From contig DATKLE010000053.1 of assembly GCA_035542575.1 (NCBI GenBank), positions 1-37,743 of the forward strand: a stretch of 37,743 nt of DNA, written 5' to 3'. This document shows, one piece after another, positions 1 to 8,167 of this stretch (positions are counted from its first letter, which is position 1; each line of letters begins with the position of its first letter). Both the position numbers and the translations under genes were made by a program. Under the pieces are notes generated by a model that saw nothing but the letters and a program-made list of their open reading frames with translations, was not told where the DNA came from and searched no databases. The stretch comes from JAIQET01 sp035542575. GTDB taxonomy: Bacteria; Acidobacteriota; Terriglobia; Terriglobales; Acidobacteriaceae.

Positions 1-1202
1 TCGTCGCCGTCGCGGGAGACGACCAGCGCGGGGCGGTTGTAGCGTTCGACCACGCGGGTGGCGGTGATGCCGATAACGCCGCGATGCCAGCCGTCTCCGT
101 CAATAACGAGACAGTAGGCATCGAGCAGCGCGGGCTCCTGCTCGAAACGCTGCTGGATGGCATCGAGGATGCGCCGCTCTTCCTGCTGGCGCTCGGCGTT
201 AAGCTGGTCGAGGCGGTTGGCCAGCTCGCGGGCGCGGGCGGGATCCTTGACGCTGAACAGTTCGATCACGTCGCGGGCAATGTCCATGCGTCCGGCGGCG
301 TTGATGCGGGGCGCGATGCGGAAGGCGACTTCGCCGGAGGTGAGCGGACGTCCAGAGGGGATTTGGGCGACTTCGAGCAGGGCGCGCAGGCCGGCGTTCA
401 CCGGAGCGCGCAGGCCATCGAGTCCTAGTTTTGCGAAGACGCGGTTCTCGCCAGTGAGCGGGACGGCGTCGGCGATGGTGGCAATGGCCACTACCTTCAT
501 GAATGACATCAGCAGGCGGGTTTGTTCGGTGGGGGCAAGGCGGCGCTCCATCAGGGCCTGCGCGAGTTTGAAAGCTACACCTGCGCCGCACAAGGCTTTG
601 CAGGGATAGTCGCAGCCGGGCTGGTTGGGATTGAGCACGGCCAGCGCGGCGGGGACGCCCTCCTGTCCGGGAAGGTGGTGGTCGGTGACGATCAGGTCAA
701 CGCCCAGGCGGTGGGCGGTTTCGGCAGCGGCGAAGGCGCGGATGCCCGTGTCCACGCTGATGACGAGGCGGACGCCGGCAGCCGCGGCGCGCTCGATGAC
801 GTCGTCCTTCATCCCGTAGCCCTCGCGGATGCGGTGGGGCACGTGGAAGTCGGCGGCGCCTCCGCATAGTTCGATGGCGGTCTTGAGGAGGACGATGGCG
901 GTGGTGCCGTCCACGTCGTAGTCGCCGTAGATCAGGATGCCCTCTTTGCGCTCGATGGCAGCGTCGAGACGGTCCACGGCGGCTTTCATGCCGAGCATGG
1001 CGTAAGGCGAGTGCAGGTGGGAGAGCGAAGGGCTCAGGAAACGCTCGGCGGTGTCAGGCTCGGTGATGCCGCGCATCACCAGCAGGCGAGCCAGCGTGGA
1101 GGCAAGCGCACCGTCATTGAGGTGGAGCGCGGCGTTGGCGCGCAGTTCCGTGGCGAGGCGGTCAACCTGGACGGGATCGGCAGACTTTAGCAGCCAACGC
1201 AT
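1..1202 (-). CDS. recJ: Single-stranded-DNA-specific exonuclease RecJ (3' part cut by window edge)
   Basis: RecJ degrades single-stranded DNA 5' to 3' in recombination and mismatch or base-excision repair. About 400 residues are visible; family members usually have 550-600, so the C-terminal part lies outside the window. The start is ATG at 1200-1202 (MRWLLKSADP). Seen in order: DHH motif I GDYDVDGTTA near residues 93-102, an ISVDTGI segment near 148, the DHH motif VTDHH near 172-176, an INAAGRMD stretch, and the WHRGVIGI motif close to the visible end, which is characteristic of the RecJ DHHA1 domain. All core aspartates and histidines that can be checked are present. The upstream neighbour on the same strand is the unknown gene ending at 1310; the gap is filled by an A/T-rich inverted array. 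Identification is secure. Confidence 0.95.
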   Translation of the reverse strand, partial: MRWLLKSADPVQVDRLATELRANAALHLNDGALASTLARLLVMRGITEPDTAERFLSPSLSHLHSPYAMLGMKAAVDRLDAAIERKEGILIYGDYDVDGTTAIVLLKTAIELCGGAADFHVPHRIREGYGMKDDVIERAAAAGVRLVISVDTGIRAFAAAETAHRLGVDLIVTDHHLPGQEGVPAALAVLNPNQPGCDYPCKALCGAGVAFKLAQALMERRLAPTEQTRLLMSFMKVVAIATIADAVPLTGENRVFAKLGLDGLRAPVNAGLRALLEVAQIPSGRPLTSGEVAFRIAPRINAAGRMDIARDVIELFSVKDPARARELANRLDQLNAERQQEERRILDAIQQRFEQEPALLDAYCLVIDGDGWHRGVIGITATRVVERYNRPALVVSRDGD

Positions 1203-1212
1203 GAGACGATTG

Positions 1213-1310
1213 CAGATTGATGATTTTAGATTGTTGATTGAAAGCCCAAACTTCCCAATCGCTTATCACTCGAACAATCTGAAATCGACAATCAAAAATC
1301 TAAAATGATT
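1213..1310. repeat. Inverted word array, recJ upstream gap (GATTGAT/TAGATT words)
   Basis: The left arm at 1213-1240 is made of words such as GATTGATGATTTTAGATTG. The right arm at 1273-1310 is built of the complementary words (CAATCT, CAATCAAAAATCTAAAAT). The arms can pair imperfectly over a loop of about 32 bases. The right arm reaches the stop codon of the gene beginning at 1310. This is the A/T-rich member of the array class seen in most gaps of this window. Confidence 0.7.
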
Positions 1311-1786
1311 TATGGCTCGTCGTCCTGATCGGGCTCGTCGATGGGAATGCCGCCGAAGTCCTCCGCCAGTTCCATCATGCGCTGGTAGCGGTCGTACCAC
1401 TCGGTGGAGGCCTCGTAAACCATCATGACGCCCTGTTGGGCGAAGCCGAGCTGCACGAATCCGGTCTTGCCTACGTAAGTGCGCAGCCAGCGGGCGTCCT
1501 CCAGGTCCTCGTCGTTGGTGAACTCGGCGTTGGAGAGGCGCTGGATCAATTCGTCGAGCTCTTCACGCTGCAGCCGCCAGGAGTCCATGGTCAGGAAGGG
1601 AGCGTTCGCGGCCTTGGCGAGCTCGACGAAATCCTTCCAGCTGTCGGGATTGTCCTCCGTCTTCCACATCACGCACTGCACTTCTTCGTAGTCAATGTAG
1701 CCGGGAAAGCGGCGCATGCCGTGGCCCTCGATGAAGGCGACCATGTCGTCGTGAAGGGAGGCGAGATCGTCAGGAAGCGGAGACAT
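1310..1786 (-). CDS. Conserved hypothetical acidic protein
   Basis: No function is recognised. The protein of about 158 residues starts MSPLPDDLASLHDDMVAF and ends in an acidic tail (DEPDQDDEP). It is rich in Trp, Tyr, Asp and Glu, with no signal peptide or membrane segment, so it is probably a soluble cytoplasmic protein. The frame stays open upstream to 1861 through two more ATGs. I prefer the ATG at 1786 because the extra 25 residues look non-protein-like and a TACAAT hexamer lies in the extension about 22 bases before this start; it could serve as a -10 element. No good Shine-Dalgarno is visible for any of the candidates. It lies upstream of recJ on the same strand, but a repeat array separates them. 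Confidence 0.7.
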   Translation of the reverse strand: MSPLPDDLASLHDDMVAFIEGHGMRRFPGYIDYEEVQCVMWKTEDNPDSWKDFVELAKAANAPFLTMDSWRLQREELDELIQRLSNAEFTNDEDLEDARWLRTYVGKTGFVQLGFAQQGVMMVYEASTEWYDRYQRMMELAEDFGGIPIDEPDQDDEP

Positions 1787-1943
1787 ACTGGGGCTCTGGG
1801 TAAACAGCATTGTATGACGTTTGGGGCGGGGAGCGTTAGCACTCAGCCGTTCGGATTTCATACGGCTGAACCGGGCTTCGGGGCGTCCTTTACTGTAGGG
1901 CGAATGCGTGCTTTCCTAAGCGCTATTTCCGGCAACCCCATCC

Positions 1944-2010
1944 CCCTCTCCGCATCTAACTAAGAGGCAGAACTGCAGCTCCCCTGCTCCGGCCCCCTGA
2001 GCGGAGAGGG
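1944..2010. repeat. Inverted repeat in the divergent gap 1787-2068
   Basis: CCCTCTCCGC at 1944-1953 is the exact reverse complement of GCGGAGAGGG at 2001-2010, with a 47-base loop. It sits between divergently transcribed genes in a 282-base gap. Nothing else was recognised there except a TAGACT hexamer about 10 bases before the ATG at 2069, which could be a -10 element of a nearly leaderless transcript. Confidence 0.5.
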
Positions 2011-2068
2011 CACGAAAGTGGGGGAGCGGCAGTAACTGCACTCCTGGTTTTTCGCTAGACTAATCTCT

Positions 2069-2893
2069 ATGAAATCCATCCAACGATTCCTACTGGGGCT
2101 GGTCGCCGCCCTGACTCTCTGTGCAGCCCTGCCCGCGCTCGCCCAGGAGGGCCCCCTCGATAAGTCCCAGCCCAAGGGAATCACTCCTGAGCAGATCATT
2201 CAGCGGTTCGCCGCCAAAGAGAAAGAGTTCAAAGAAGCGCGTGACCGCTACACGTTTCGGCAGGATGTGAGGGTGCAGACGCCCGACGACAACGGCGAGT
2301 ACCACGAGGTCTTCGACGTTTTGTTCGACGACCAGGGGAAACGTGTTGAGAACGTGGTTTTTGCGCCCCAGAGTTCGCTAGCTTTGATCTCGATGTCGCC
2401 GGAGGACCTGGATGACATCCGCCATCGCCTCCCCTTCGTGCTCACCAGCGATGAGATTCCCGAGTACGACATTCTCTACGTGGGCCAGCAGCAGGAGGAT
2501 GAGCTGCATTGCTATGTGTTTGACATTGCCCCCAAACAGATCGTGGGCAAGAAGCGCTACTTTCAGGGCCGCATCTGGGTCGACGATCACGATCTTCAGA
2601 TCGTGAAGACGTATGGCAAGACGGTGCCCGATATTCGCAAGAAGAAGGGACAGGAAAACCTGTTTCCCAAGTTCACCACGTGGCGCGAACAGATCGATGG
2701 CAAGTATTGGTTCCCGACCTACACCAAGGCTGACGACGAACTGCATTTCTCGATGGGCGATGTGCACATTCGCGAAATCGTCAAGTACACCGACTACAAG
2801 CAGTTCGGGTCTAACGTGAAAATCACCTACGAGGGCAAGGAAGTGCCGAAGGGCGAAAAGCCGCCGGAGCAGCCCCAGCCGCCGCAGAGGTAG
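2069..2893 (+). CDS. Secreted LolA/outer-membrane-lipoprotein-sorting-like protein
   Basis: The 274-residue protein begins with a clear Sec signal peptide (charged MKSIQR, hydrophobic stretch, cleavage expected after ALPALA at residue 25), so it should be periplasmic or secreted. The mature part is rich in beta-strand-like alternation (YTFRQDVRVQT, YFQGRIWVDDHDLQIVKTYG, KFTTWREQIDGKYWFPTY). The phrase GRIWVDDHDLQIVK followed by a FPKFTTWREQ-type strand is reminiscent of LolA/LppX-fold proteins, which carry hydrophobic ligands or lipoproteins. The C-terminus is Pro/Gln-rich (PPEQPQPPQR) and probably disordered. It stands alone, divergent from the gene at 1310, and is followed by a nested repeat region. 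The fold assignment is an inference from pattern, not a firm match. Confidence 0.75.
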   Translation: MKSIQRFLLGLVAALTLCAALPALAQEGPLDKSQPKGITPEQIIQRFAAKEKEFKEARDRYTFRQDVRVQTPDDNGEYHEVFDVLFDDQGKRVENVVFAPQSSLALISMSPEDLDDIRHRLPFVLTSDEIPEYDILYVGQQQEDELHCYVFDIAPKQIVGKKRYFQGRIWVDDHDLQIVKTYGKTVPDIRKKKGQENLFPKFTTWREQIDGKYWFPTYTKADDELHFSMGDVHIREIVKYTDYKQFGSNVKITYEGKEVPKGEKPPEQPQPPQR

Positions 2894-2897
2894 CGAT

Positions 2898-3142
2898 CAG
2901 CATTCAGCATTCAGCCAAAACAACCTATTGGCGTCATCCCGAAGGCCGGCGCTTTTTAGCCGGGCGAGAGCCTGCCTGAGCGAAGCCGAAGGGGATCTTG
3001 CGCGCATCAGCTCGGGCTTTGGCCAAGACAGGCGTCGTGAGTAAGAGTCCCGCCGCCCCGCGCAAGGTCCTTCGCCGGGCTAGCGCCCGCCTCAGGATGA
3101 CGCTGCGGTGGGATTTGGCCGAATGCTGAATGCTGAGTGCTG
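2898..3142. repeat. Inverted CAGCATT word array enclosing a GTCATCC element
   Basis: CAGCATTCAGCATTCAGCC lies at 2898-2916 and the reverse-complementary GAATGCTGAATGCTGAGTGC at 3121-3140 (continuing TG). The arms are separated by about 200 bases that hold a complete copy of the GTCATCC...GGATGAC repeat, so one repeat type is nested in the loop of the other. The gap lies between convergent genes. Confidence 0.75.
2931..3103. repeat. Dispersed palindromic repeat, copy 1
   Basis: Begins GCGTCATCCCGA and ends CTCAGGATGACGC, giving near-complementary termini. Inside are a hairpin built from CCGGC and GCCGG, the phrase GAGCCTGCCTGAGCGAAGCC, and GGATCTTGCGCGC. The right half (CGCAAGGTCCTTCG..., CGGGCTAGCGCCCG) is an inverted version of the left-end module of copy 2. 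The size resembles bacterial interspersed palindromic elements. No transposase gene is nearby. Confidence 0.75.
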
Positions 3143-3148
3143 GCAGCT

Positions 3149-3754
3149 TCAGTAGAACAAATACTTCCGCCACTTATCGTCCGACCGACCCATCAGCCGC
3201 ATGATGTGGCGGCTGGTGTGCAGGTTGAAGGCGCGGGGCTCGCGCATCAGCCGCATGTCGGCTTCGGTGGGAAGCTGGTTGCCCTTCTGCCGGTTGCAGG
3301 GGTGACAGCAGGCCACCAGATTTTCCCAGGTGGAGGCGCCGCCGCGGGAGCGGGGCACCACGTGGTCGAGCGTCAGCTCGCTCGAAGGCAGGACTTCGCC
3401 ACAGTACTGACAGGTATTCCGATCGCGCAGCAGGATGTTCTTGCGGGAGAGCGCCCGCGACTGGTGCGGGATGCGGCGATATTCCAGCAGCCGGATCACC
3501 GACGGCACACGCAGTGCGAGGCGCGCAGCATGCAGGAAGTGCCCGTTCTCCTCCTCGGTCATGGCAACGCCCTTCAGCACCAGCACGATGGCACGCCGGG
3601 CCGCGCACACGTTGATCGGCTCATAAGACGCGTTCAACACCAGCACCGGCGCATGCAGGGCATGGCCGTCGCCGTCCTGGTGCGTGGCCAGCATGGGCGG
3701 CACCATCTGCTGCCGGCCCGGGTTGACTGCCGAGTTGTGCCAATTGCCTGACAT
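3149..3754 (-). CDS. HNH endonuclease family protein
   Basis: HNH nucleases cut DNA with a beta-beta-alpha-metal fold; the actual substrate of this subfamily is unknown. The 201-residue protein has a central to C-terminal HNH domain: zinc-type Cys115-x2-Cys118 (CQYCG), the catalytic LDHVVPRSRGG with Asp130-His131, WENLVACC with Asn145, and Cys150-x2-Cys153 followed by NRQKG. The N-terminal half (VLVLNASYEPINVC, RAIVLVLKGVA) is typical of the widespread bacterial HNH proteins that carry a conserved LN-SYEP motif. All key residues are present. The ATG at 3754 is followed by 20-30 poorly conserved-looking residues, so an internal start is possible. It lies downstream of comF on the same strand with an inverted array between. 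Confidence 0.9.
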   Translation of the reverse strand: MSGNWHNSAVNPGRQQMVPPMLATHQDGDGHALHAPVLVLNASYEPINVCAARRAIVLVLKGVAMTEEENGHFLHAARLALRVPSVIRLLEYRRIPHQSRALSRKNILLRDRNTCQYCGEVLPSSELTLDHVVPRSRGGASTWENLVACCHPCNRQKGNQLPTEADMRLMREPRAFNLHTSRHIMRLMGRSDDKWRKYLFY

Positions 3755-3760
3755 AGTAAC

Positions 3761-3817
3761 GAGTGGCTGGTGGCTGACCGGAGGGCACTACGCGCCAGCT
3801 ACCAGCGACCAACTACC
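3761..3817. repeat. Inverted GGCTGGT word array between comF and the HNH gene
   Basis: GTGGCTGGTGGCTGAC at 3763-3778 opposes GCCAGCTACCAGCGACCAAC at 3794-3813. The right arm ends 7 bases before the comF stop and the left arm starts 7 bases before the HNH start codon, so the array fills the gap completely. Confidence 0.7.
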
Positions 3818-3823
3818 GATTCC

Positions 3824-4720
3824 CTATCCGAAGGCGGCCATCACTTTGCCGGCCTCCACATCTTCCTGCGGCCTGGCCAGCGTGGCCTCGTGCTTCAGTG
3901 TCCGCGCCACGGTTGCCACCCAGACTTTTGCTGCGCCTGCTCGCCGTAGAATCCGCGCGCATTCCGAAGCCGTCGTGCCCGTGGTGAGCACATCGTCCAC
4001 CAGGAGAACCTCGCGTCCGGCAACCTCGTGCGGCTCTGTCACTATAAACGCGCCGTGCATGTTCTCCCGTCTTTGATGGCGAGTGAGCCCGATCTGCGAC
4101 TGCGTCTCGCGGACGCGCTCCAACCCCTTGGGACGCAGCGCCAGGCGGTCCCCCTGGGCCATAAGCTTGAGCGCGACTTGCGCAATCAGTTCCGACTGGT
4201 TGAATCCCCGCTGGCGCAGCTTGCGCGCATGTAAAGGCACGGGTACAACGAGTACGGCGCTGTCGCCGAAGCCCTGCTCCAGGCCGGCGATCACCTCAGC
4301 CAGCATGCGCCCCAGCACGTTGGCGGCGGGCCGCACCTGCTCATATTTCAACAAGTGGATGAGCTCGCGCAACCCACCATCGTAACTTCCGTAGGCCGCA
4401 GCTCGGGCGAACGGTGGCTCCATCCGGCGGCACAGTCCGCATCGGGGCTCACCGTGCTGCCCAGAAAATGCATAAGGACTTACCAGGCGCTCACCACACA
4501 CGGAACAGACGCCGCCGGCGATCGGGCGCATGGCGGAGAGGCATTCCTCGCATACCGGCAGCCGGGAGATCTTCACCAGGGGGGCACCGCAGACACGGCA
4601 ATCCGACGGAAAGAGCGTGGCGAACAGGCTTTCGGCCAGATCGCCCGCCCAGGAGACCAACGAGCTTTGCTTCGCCAACTCCTTGCTATCTTTGGTCCCA
4701 GTGGCCCGAGTTGGGGACAT
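3824..4720 (-). CDS. comF: ComF family protein / double zinc ribbon phosphoribosyltransferase-like
   Basis: ComF-family proteins are needed for DNA uptake in naturally competent bacteria. They combine N-terminal zinc ribbons with a type I phosphoribosyltransferase fold. The 298-residue protein shows cysteine pairs CRVC (41/44), CEEC (57/60), CSVC (72/75) and CGLC (94/97). These are followed by the conserved YDGGLRELIHLLKY segment (113-126), VVPVPLHARKLRQRGFNQSE (158-177), and the PRPP-binding loop VLLVDDVLTTGTT (238-250). Length and order agree with the family. The ATG at 4720 begins MSPTRATGTK; a good promoter lies about 70 bases upstream. Many non-competent bacteria also keep this gene, so competence is not proved by it. 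Confidence 0.92.
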   Translation of the reverse strand: MSPTRATGTKDSKELAKQSSLVSWAGDLAESLFATLFPSDCRVCGAPLVKISRLPVCEECLSAMRPIAGGVCSVCGERLVSPYAFSGQHGEPRCGLCRRMEPPFARAAAYGSYDGGLRELIHLLKYEQVRPAANVLGRMLAEVIAGLEQGFGDSAVLVVPVPLHARKLRQRGFNQSELIAQVALKLMAQGDRLALRPKGLERVRETQSQIGLTRHQRRENMHGAFIVTEPHEVAGREVLLVDDVLTTGTTASECARILRRAGAAKVWVATVARTLKHEATLARPQEDVEAGKVMAAFG

Positions 4721-4791
4721 ACTACTGCTGAAGACGAGCCTCCCTCGCCCTGGCGGTGCTACGGGGGCTCCAACCGGGACGAATCCTCATC

Positions 4792-4820
4792 AGTATAGCG
4801 GCACGGCACGCCGCACGCAA
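4792..4820 (-). promoter_or_regulatory. Sigma70-type promoter for comF
   Basis: On the minus strand TTGCGT (4815-4820) is followed by a 17-base spacer and TATACT (4792-4797). The transcript would start about 65 bases before the comF ATG at 4720. Spacing is ideal and the -10 box matches consensus at five of six positions. Confidence 0.6.
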
Positions 4821-4854
4821 CGCAGGAGGGACGACCAGCCGAGTACCGAAGTGT

Positions 4855-5064
4855 CTAGGCGACCGCCTGATTGGTCAGATGAGATTGGTCACGCTCTCGC
4901 ACCGGCACGAAAATCAGATGATAGGTCCGCCGGAAGCAGTCCCCGCAACGCACCGGCCGCAGGAGCAGCGGCGGCAGAAGATATTTCTCCAGCCAACCTC
5001 TGCGCCGGGAGCGATACCCGACAAAACTGCCACACCTAGCACAATGAAATTGCCTGGAGAGCAT
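4855..5064 (-). CDS. Small zinc-ribbon protein of unknown function
   Basis: A 69-residue protein starting MLSRQFHCARCGSFVGYRSR. Two CxxC pairs are visible, CARC near residues 8-11 and CGDC near 40-43, separated by a basic stretch and a Leu/Pro-rich segment (KYLLPPLLLRPVR). They fit a zinc ribbon interrupted by a short hydrophobic piece. The open frame extends upstream to 5184, but that extension looks arbitrary, so the internal ATG at 5064 is preferred. I recall similar small proteins in Acidobacteriota, but no function. It could be a nucleic-acid-binding or membrane-associated zinc protein. The gap to comF (4721-4854) carries the comF promoter. Confidence 0.6.
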   Translation of the reverse strand: MLSRQFHCARCGSFVGYRSRRRGWLEKYLLPPLLLRPVRCGDCFRRTYHLIFVPVRERDQSHLTNQAVA

Positions 5065-5284
5065 GACTGGCGCTCCTCGTATGCGCGGCCAGAGATGGAC
5101 GGTATGGGTTAATTGTAATGGCAAACCCGGCCAGGCTGCGCAAGTTGTGCATCTCACTAATAACGCGGGATCTGGGCGTTGCAAGGGGACTGGGTGCCGG
5201 GCGCACTTGTAAAGCAGGCAGCCCGCGTGCTAACGTGCGCCGTCTGTTCTTATCACTAATGCGCTGATCGCGAGGATCTTACTG

Positions 5285-7345
5285 ATGAGCACACCAACCA
5301 CCGCCAAGGACGAAGCCGGTCAAAAGAAGTATCGGCCGTATGTGCCTGAGACCATGGAAATGAAGGAGTTCACCTTCCGAGCGCTATTGCTTGGCATGGT
5401 GATGACTGGAATTCTGGGCTCCGCAAATGCTTACTTGGGGTTGCGAGCGGGCATGACCATCGCCGCGACCTATCCGGCGGCCGTGATCGGCATGGCGATT
5501 CTGCGCCTGATGAAAGGCTCACTGCTGGAAGAGAACATCGCCCGGACGGTGGGCTCCATCGGCGAGTCGGTAGCCGCGGGTGCGGTCTTCACCATTCCCG
5601 CCTTCGTCATGGCCGGGTTGTGGACCGGTCTCACCGCCGACAGATACTGGGAGTCGGTTGCGCTCATGGTGATCGGGGGAACTCTGGGCATCCTCTTTGT
5701 GACCCTGCTGAGGCGGGTCATGGTGGAAGATCCCGAACTGCCCTTCCCCGAGTCTGTGGCGGCATCGGAGATCCACAAGGCCGGACAACAGGGCTCCCGC
5801 GCGGCCAAGATTCTGTTCGCCAACATGGGTTTTGGCGCCTTCATGTACCTGTTGGGCGCGGTCAACGTCTTCAACCCGAGCAATGAATTCCCTGTCACGA
5901 TTGGCAATCTGGGGAAGAAACTCTTGCTGCGCACCGGAACCAATCCCAACGTGGCCACGACCGTTACCGGGGGCGCAACCCTGTTCAATGCCCCCGACAT
6001 CAGCCCAGCCTACCTCGGCGTGGGCTACATCATTGGACCCCGGCTGGCAGCGCTGAACTTCGCTGGAGGCGTGCTTGCCTGGGGCTTGCTGGTTCCGCTC
6101 CTCACCTTCACGGTCGGACCCTACATCCAGGCCAGTCTTCCCGCGGGACAAACGATTTCCTGGGACCTGCTGGCCAACGCCATCTATTTCTCGGTTGTGC
6201 GTCCCATCGCGGTGGGCGGCATGTTGGTCGGCGCATCGTACACGCTGTTCCGCATGCGCAAACAGCTTGCCGTGGGCATGAAGCGCGCGGTGTCGGACCT
6301 GAAGAAGTCTGCTGCTGCACACGCTGCCAGCAACCGCACCGAGCGCGATCTGAATGCCAAGGTGGTCTTCGCCGGGGTGGCGGCAGTGCTGGTGGCCATG
6401 ATTTTCCTCTACCACTACTTCATCGCAGGTGCGGGGAACCTGGCAGGATCGCAGGTGTTGAGCGGCGCCGTGGTGGCGGCCGTCGTCATGGTCATCCTGG
6501 GATTTTTCTTCGCTGCAGTTTCCGGCAACCTGGTCGGCATGATCGGATCGTCGAATAATCCGGTATCCGGTCTGACGCTTTGCACCCTGGTGGTGGCGGC
6601 GCTGCTGATGGTCGCGCTGGGAGTCTCCGGTACTGGCGGCGTGGCGGCTGTGCTGGGCGTAGCGGCGGTGGTCTGTGTTTCTTCCGCCGTTGCCGGCGAA
6701 ATGCTGCAGGATTTGAAGGTGGGCCACATCCTGGGGGGCACCCCGGCGAAGATGCAGATCGGCGATCTGTTCGGCATCGCTGTCGCCTCTCTCGTGTTGT
6801 TCGTACCGCTGGCGGTTCTGGACAAGGCCTATCACTTCGGCACCGCCGCGCTCCCCGCTCCTCAGGCTGGATTGATGGCCATGCTCTCCAAAGGCATCGT
6901 AGGCGGCGATATGGCCTGGCCGCTGGTCATCGTGGGGATTCTGCTGGGCTTTGCCGCCATCCTGGTCGAGGTAAAGAGTGTCATGCTGTTTGCCGTCGGC
7001 ATGTATCTGCCATTGGGCACCACCTTCGCCATCTTTGTCGGGGGCGTGATCCGGTGGATTACCGACAAACTGCGCGACAAACGCGGCTTCAACGATGCCC
7101 AGAAGGCGCGGGTGGACAACGCCGGGGTGCTGACGGCGTCGGGACTGATCGCCGGAGAGGCTCTGTGTGGACTGGTGATCGCCGGCCTGGTCGGGACCGG
7201 GCACGACGTCACCCTCTTCAAGTGGACCGTTCCGTTTGTGGTCTCGCTGATCGCGCTGGCGGTCATAGTGGCGGTGATGATCCGCGTGCCGCTGGCCAAC
7301 GCCGGCAGGCCCGAAGATCCGGCGCCGCCGACGGCGATCATGTGA
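5285..7345 (+). CDS. OPT family oligopeptide transporter
   Basis: OPT transporters are large inner-membrane proteins that import oligopeptides or metal chelates with protons. This 686-residue protein is almost entirely hydrophobic segments joined by short loops. It starts with a short cytoplasmic tail and PYVPETMEMKEFTFRALLLG, then GSANAYLGLRAGMTIAATYPAAVIGMAI. Further typical bacterial OPT phrases are PFPESVAASEIHKAG, GNLVGMIGSSNNPVSGLTLC and MLFAVGMYLPLGTTFAIFVGG. The start ATG at 5285 has GAGG about 10 bases upstream. The gene is alone in its transcript: a long terminator hairpin follows directly. Substrate specificity (peptide or siderophore) cannot be read from the sequence. Confidence 0.93.
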   Translation: MSTPTTAKDEAGQKKYRPYVPETMEMKEFTFRALLLGMVMTGILGSANAYLGLRAGMTIAATYPAAVIGMAILRLMKGSLLEENIARTVGSIGESVAAGAVFTIPAFVMAGLWTGLTADRYWESVALMVIGGTLGILFVTLLRRVMVEDPELPFPESVAASEIHKAGQQGSRAAKILFANMGFGAFMYLLGAVNVFNPSNEFPVTIGNLGKKLLLRTGTNPNVATTVTGGATLFNAPDISPAYLGVGYIIGPRLAALNFAGGVLAWGLLVPLLTFTVGPYIQASLPAGQTISWDLLANAIYFSVVRPIAVGGMLVGASYTLFRMRKQLAVGMKRAVSDLKKSAAAHAASNRTERDLNAKVVFAGVAAVLVAMIFLYHYFIAGAGNLAGSQVLSGAVVAAVVMVILGFFFAAVSGNLVGMIGSSNNPVSGLTLCTLVVAALLMVALGVSGTGGVAAVLGVAAVVCVSSAVAGEMLQDLKVGHILGGTPAKMQIGDLFGIAVASLVLFVPLAVLDKAYHFGTAALPAPQAGLMAMLSKGIVGGDMAWPLVIVGILLGFAAILVEVKSVMLFAVGMYLPLGTTFAIFVGGVIRWITDKLRDKRGFNDAQKARVDNAGVLTASGLIAGEALCGLVIAGLVGTGHDVTLFKWTVPFVVSLIALAVIVAVMIRVPLANAGRPEDPAPPTAIM

Positions 7346-7351
7346 AAGATC

Positions 7352-7407
7352 AGAATGCAGAAGCAAGGCACAAATCTATGCCCTGCTTCTGCATTCTTTA
7401 TTCCTCT
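7352..7407 (+). terminator. Strong intrinsic terminator after the OPT gene
   Basis: Arms 7352-7370 (AGAATGCAGAAGCAAGGCA) and 7379-7397 pair over 19 bases with one mismatch around an 8-base loop. They are followed by TTATTCCTCT. The hairpin starts 6 bases after the stop codon. Confidence 0.8.
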
Positions 7408-7442
7408 GTGTCCTTGGTGTCCCCTGTGGTTAAATCCCCTTG

Positions 7443-8147
7443 ATGTCGGTTGCTGACAATATCGCCCGGGTCCGCGAGCGAATCGCTGCCGCCACTCCTC
7501 GCGCGGGGCGCAAGCCTGAAGACATTTCGCTTATGGCGGTGACCAAGACCGTGCCGCCCGATCCCATCCGCGAAGCCTACCACGCCGGGATCCGGCTGTT
7601 TGGCGAGAATCGCGTGCGGGACTTTGCCGACAAGGCAGAATTCCTCCGCGATCTGGCCGGGGCCGAGTGGCACATGATCGGGCACCTGCAGACCAACAAG
7701 ACCGCCAAAGCCGCCGAGTATTTCGCCGCGGTGGACTCGGTGGACTCCCTGCGCCTGGCGCACAAGCTCAACGCCTCCGCCCAGTTGTTCGAAAAGAAAA
7801 TGATGGTGCTGCTGGAAGTGAACCTTGCCGGCGAACTCGCCAAGAGCGGCGTGGCGCCCGATTCGCGCGAGCTCGAAGACATCCTCCAGGCTGCGCCGCA
7901 GCTGCAGCACCTCGAAATCCGCGGTCTGATGGCGATTCCTCCCCTTACCGAGGATCCCCAACAGGCGCGCCCGTACTTCCAGAAGTTGCGCCAGCTTCGC
8001 GATCAGATCGCGGCGCGAAAGTTGCCCGCGGTCCGCATGGAGGTGCTTTCCATGGGAATGTCGCACGATTTCGAGGTGGCGATTGAAGAGGGGGCAACGT
8101 GCGTGCGAGTCGGGACCGCGATTTTTGGGGAACGTCTGCGCCCGTGA
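7443..8147 (+). CDS. yggS: YggS/PROSC family pyridoxal-5'-phosphate homeostasis protein
   Basis: YggS proteins bind pyridoxal phosphate on an alanine-racemase-like TIM barrel and keep cellular vitamin B6 and amino-acid pools balanced; they have no known catalytic turnover. The 234-residue protein has the PLP lysine in LMAVTKTVPP (Lys35). It also shows the family phrases FGENRVRDFADK, WHMIGHLQTNKTAKAAE, VDSVDSLRLAHKLN, VLLEVNLAGELAKSG, RGLMAIPPL and LSMGMSHDFEVAIEEGATCVRVGTAIFG. I use ATG at 7443; an in-frame TTG directly before it is less likely. No Shine-Dalgarno is visible: the upstream bases are tandem words of the TGTCCTTGG type. DUF167 follows, a frequent partner in the yggS-yggT-yggU neighbourhood. 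Confidence 0.95.
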   Translation: MSVADNIARVRERIAAATPRAGRKPEDISLMAVTKTVPPDPIREAYHAGIRLFGENRVRDFADKAEFLRDLAGAEWHMIGHLQTNKTAKAAEYFAAVDSVDSLRLAHKLNASAQLFEKKMMVLLEVNLAGELAKSGVAPDSRELEDILQAAPQLQHLEIRGLMAIPPLTEDPQQARPYFQKLRQLRDQIAARKLPAVRMEVLSMGMSHDFEVAIEEGATCVRVGTAIFGERLRP

Positions 8148-8167
8148 GCCAAGCCCTCTCTGCTGTT

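Noticed and set aside
2931..3103. Insertion sequence
   Set aside because: The repeats are only 100-180 bases long and have no transposase frame or visible target duplication.
3754..3824. ComF plus HNH endonuclease as a dedicated competence or defence module
   Set aside because: Both are common single genes and nothing else of a DNA-uptake or defence system lies in the window.
5519..7366. Long open frame (over 600 codons) antisense to the OPT transporter
   Set aside because: The OPT gene on the other strand is clear. The antisense frame is rich in His, Gln, Arg and Asp, as expected for the reverse of a GC-rich hydrophobic gene.
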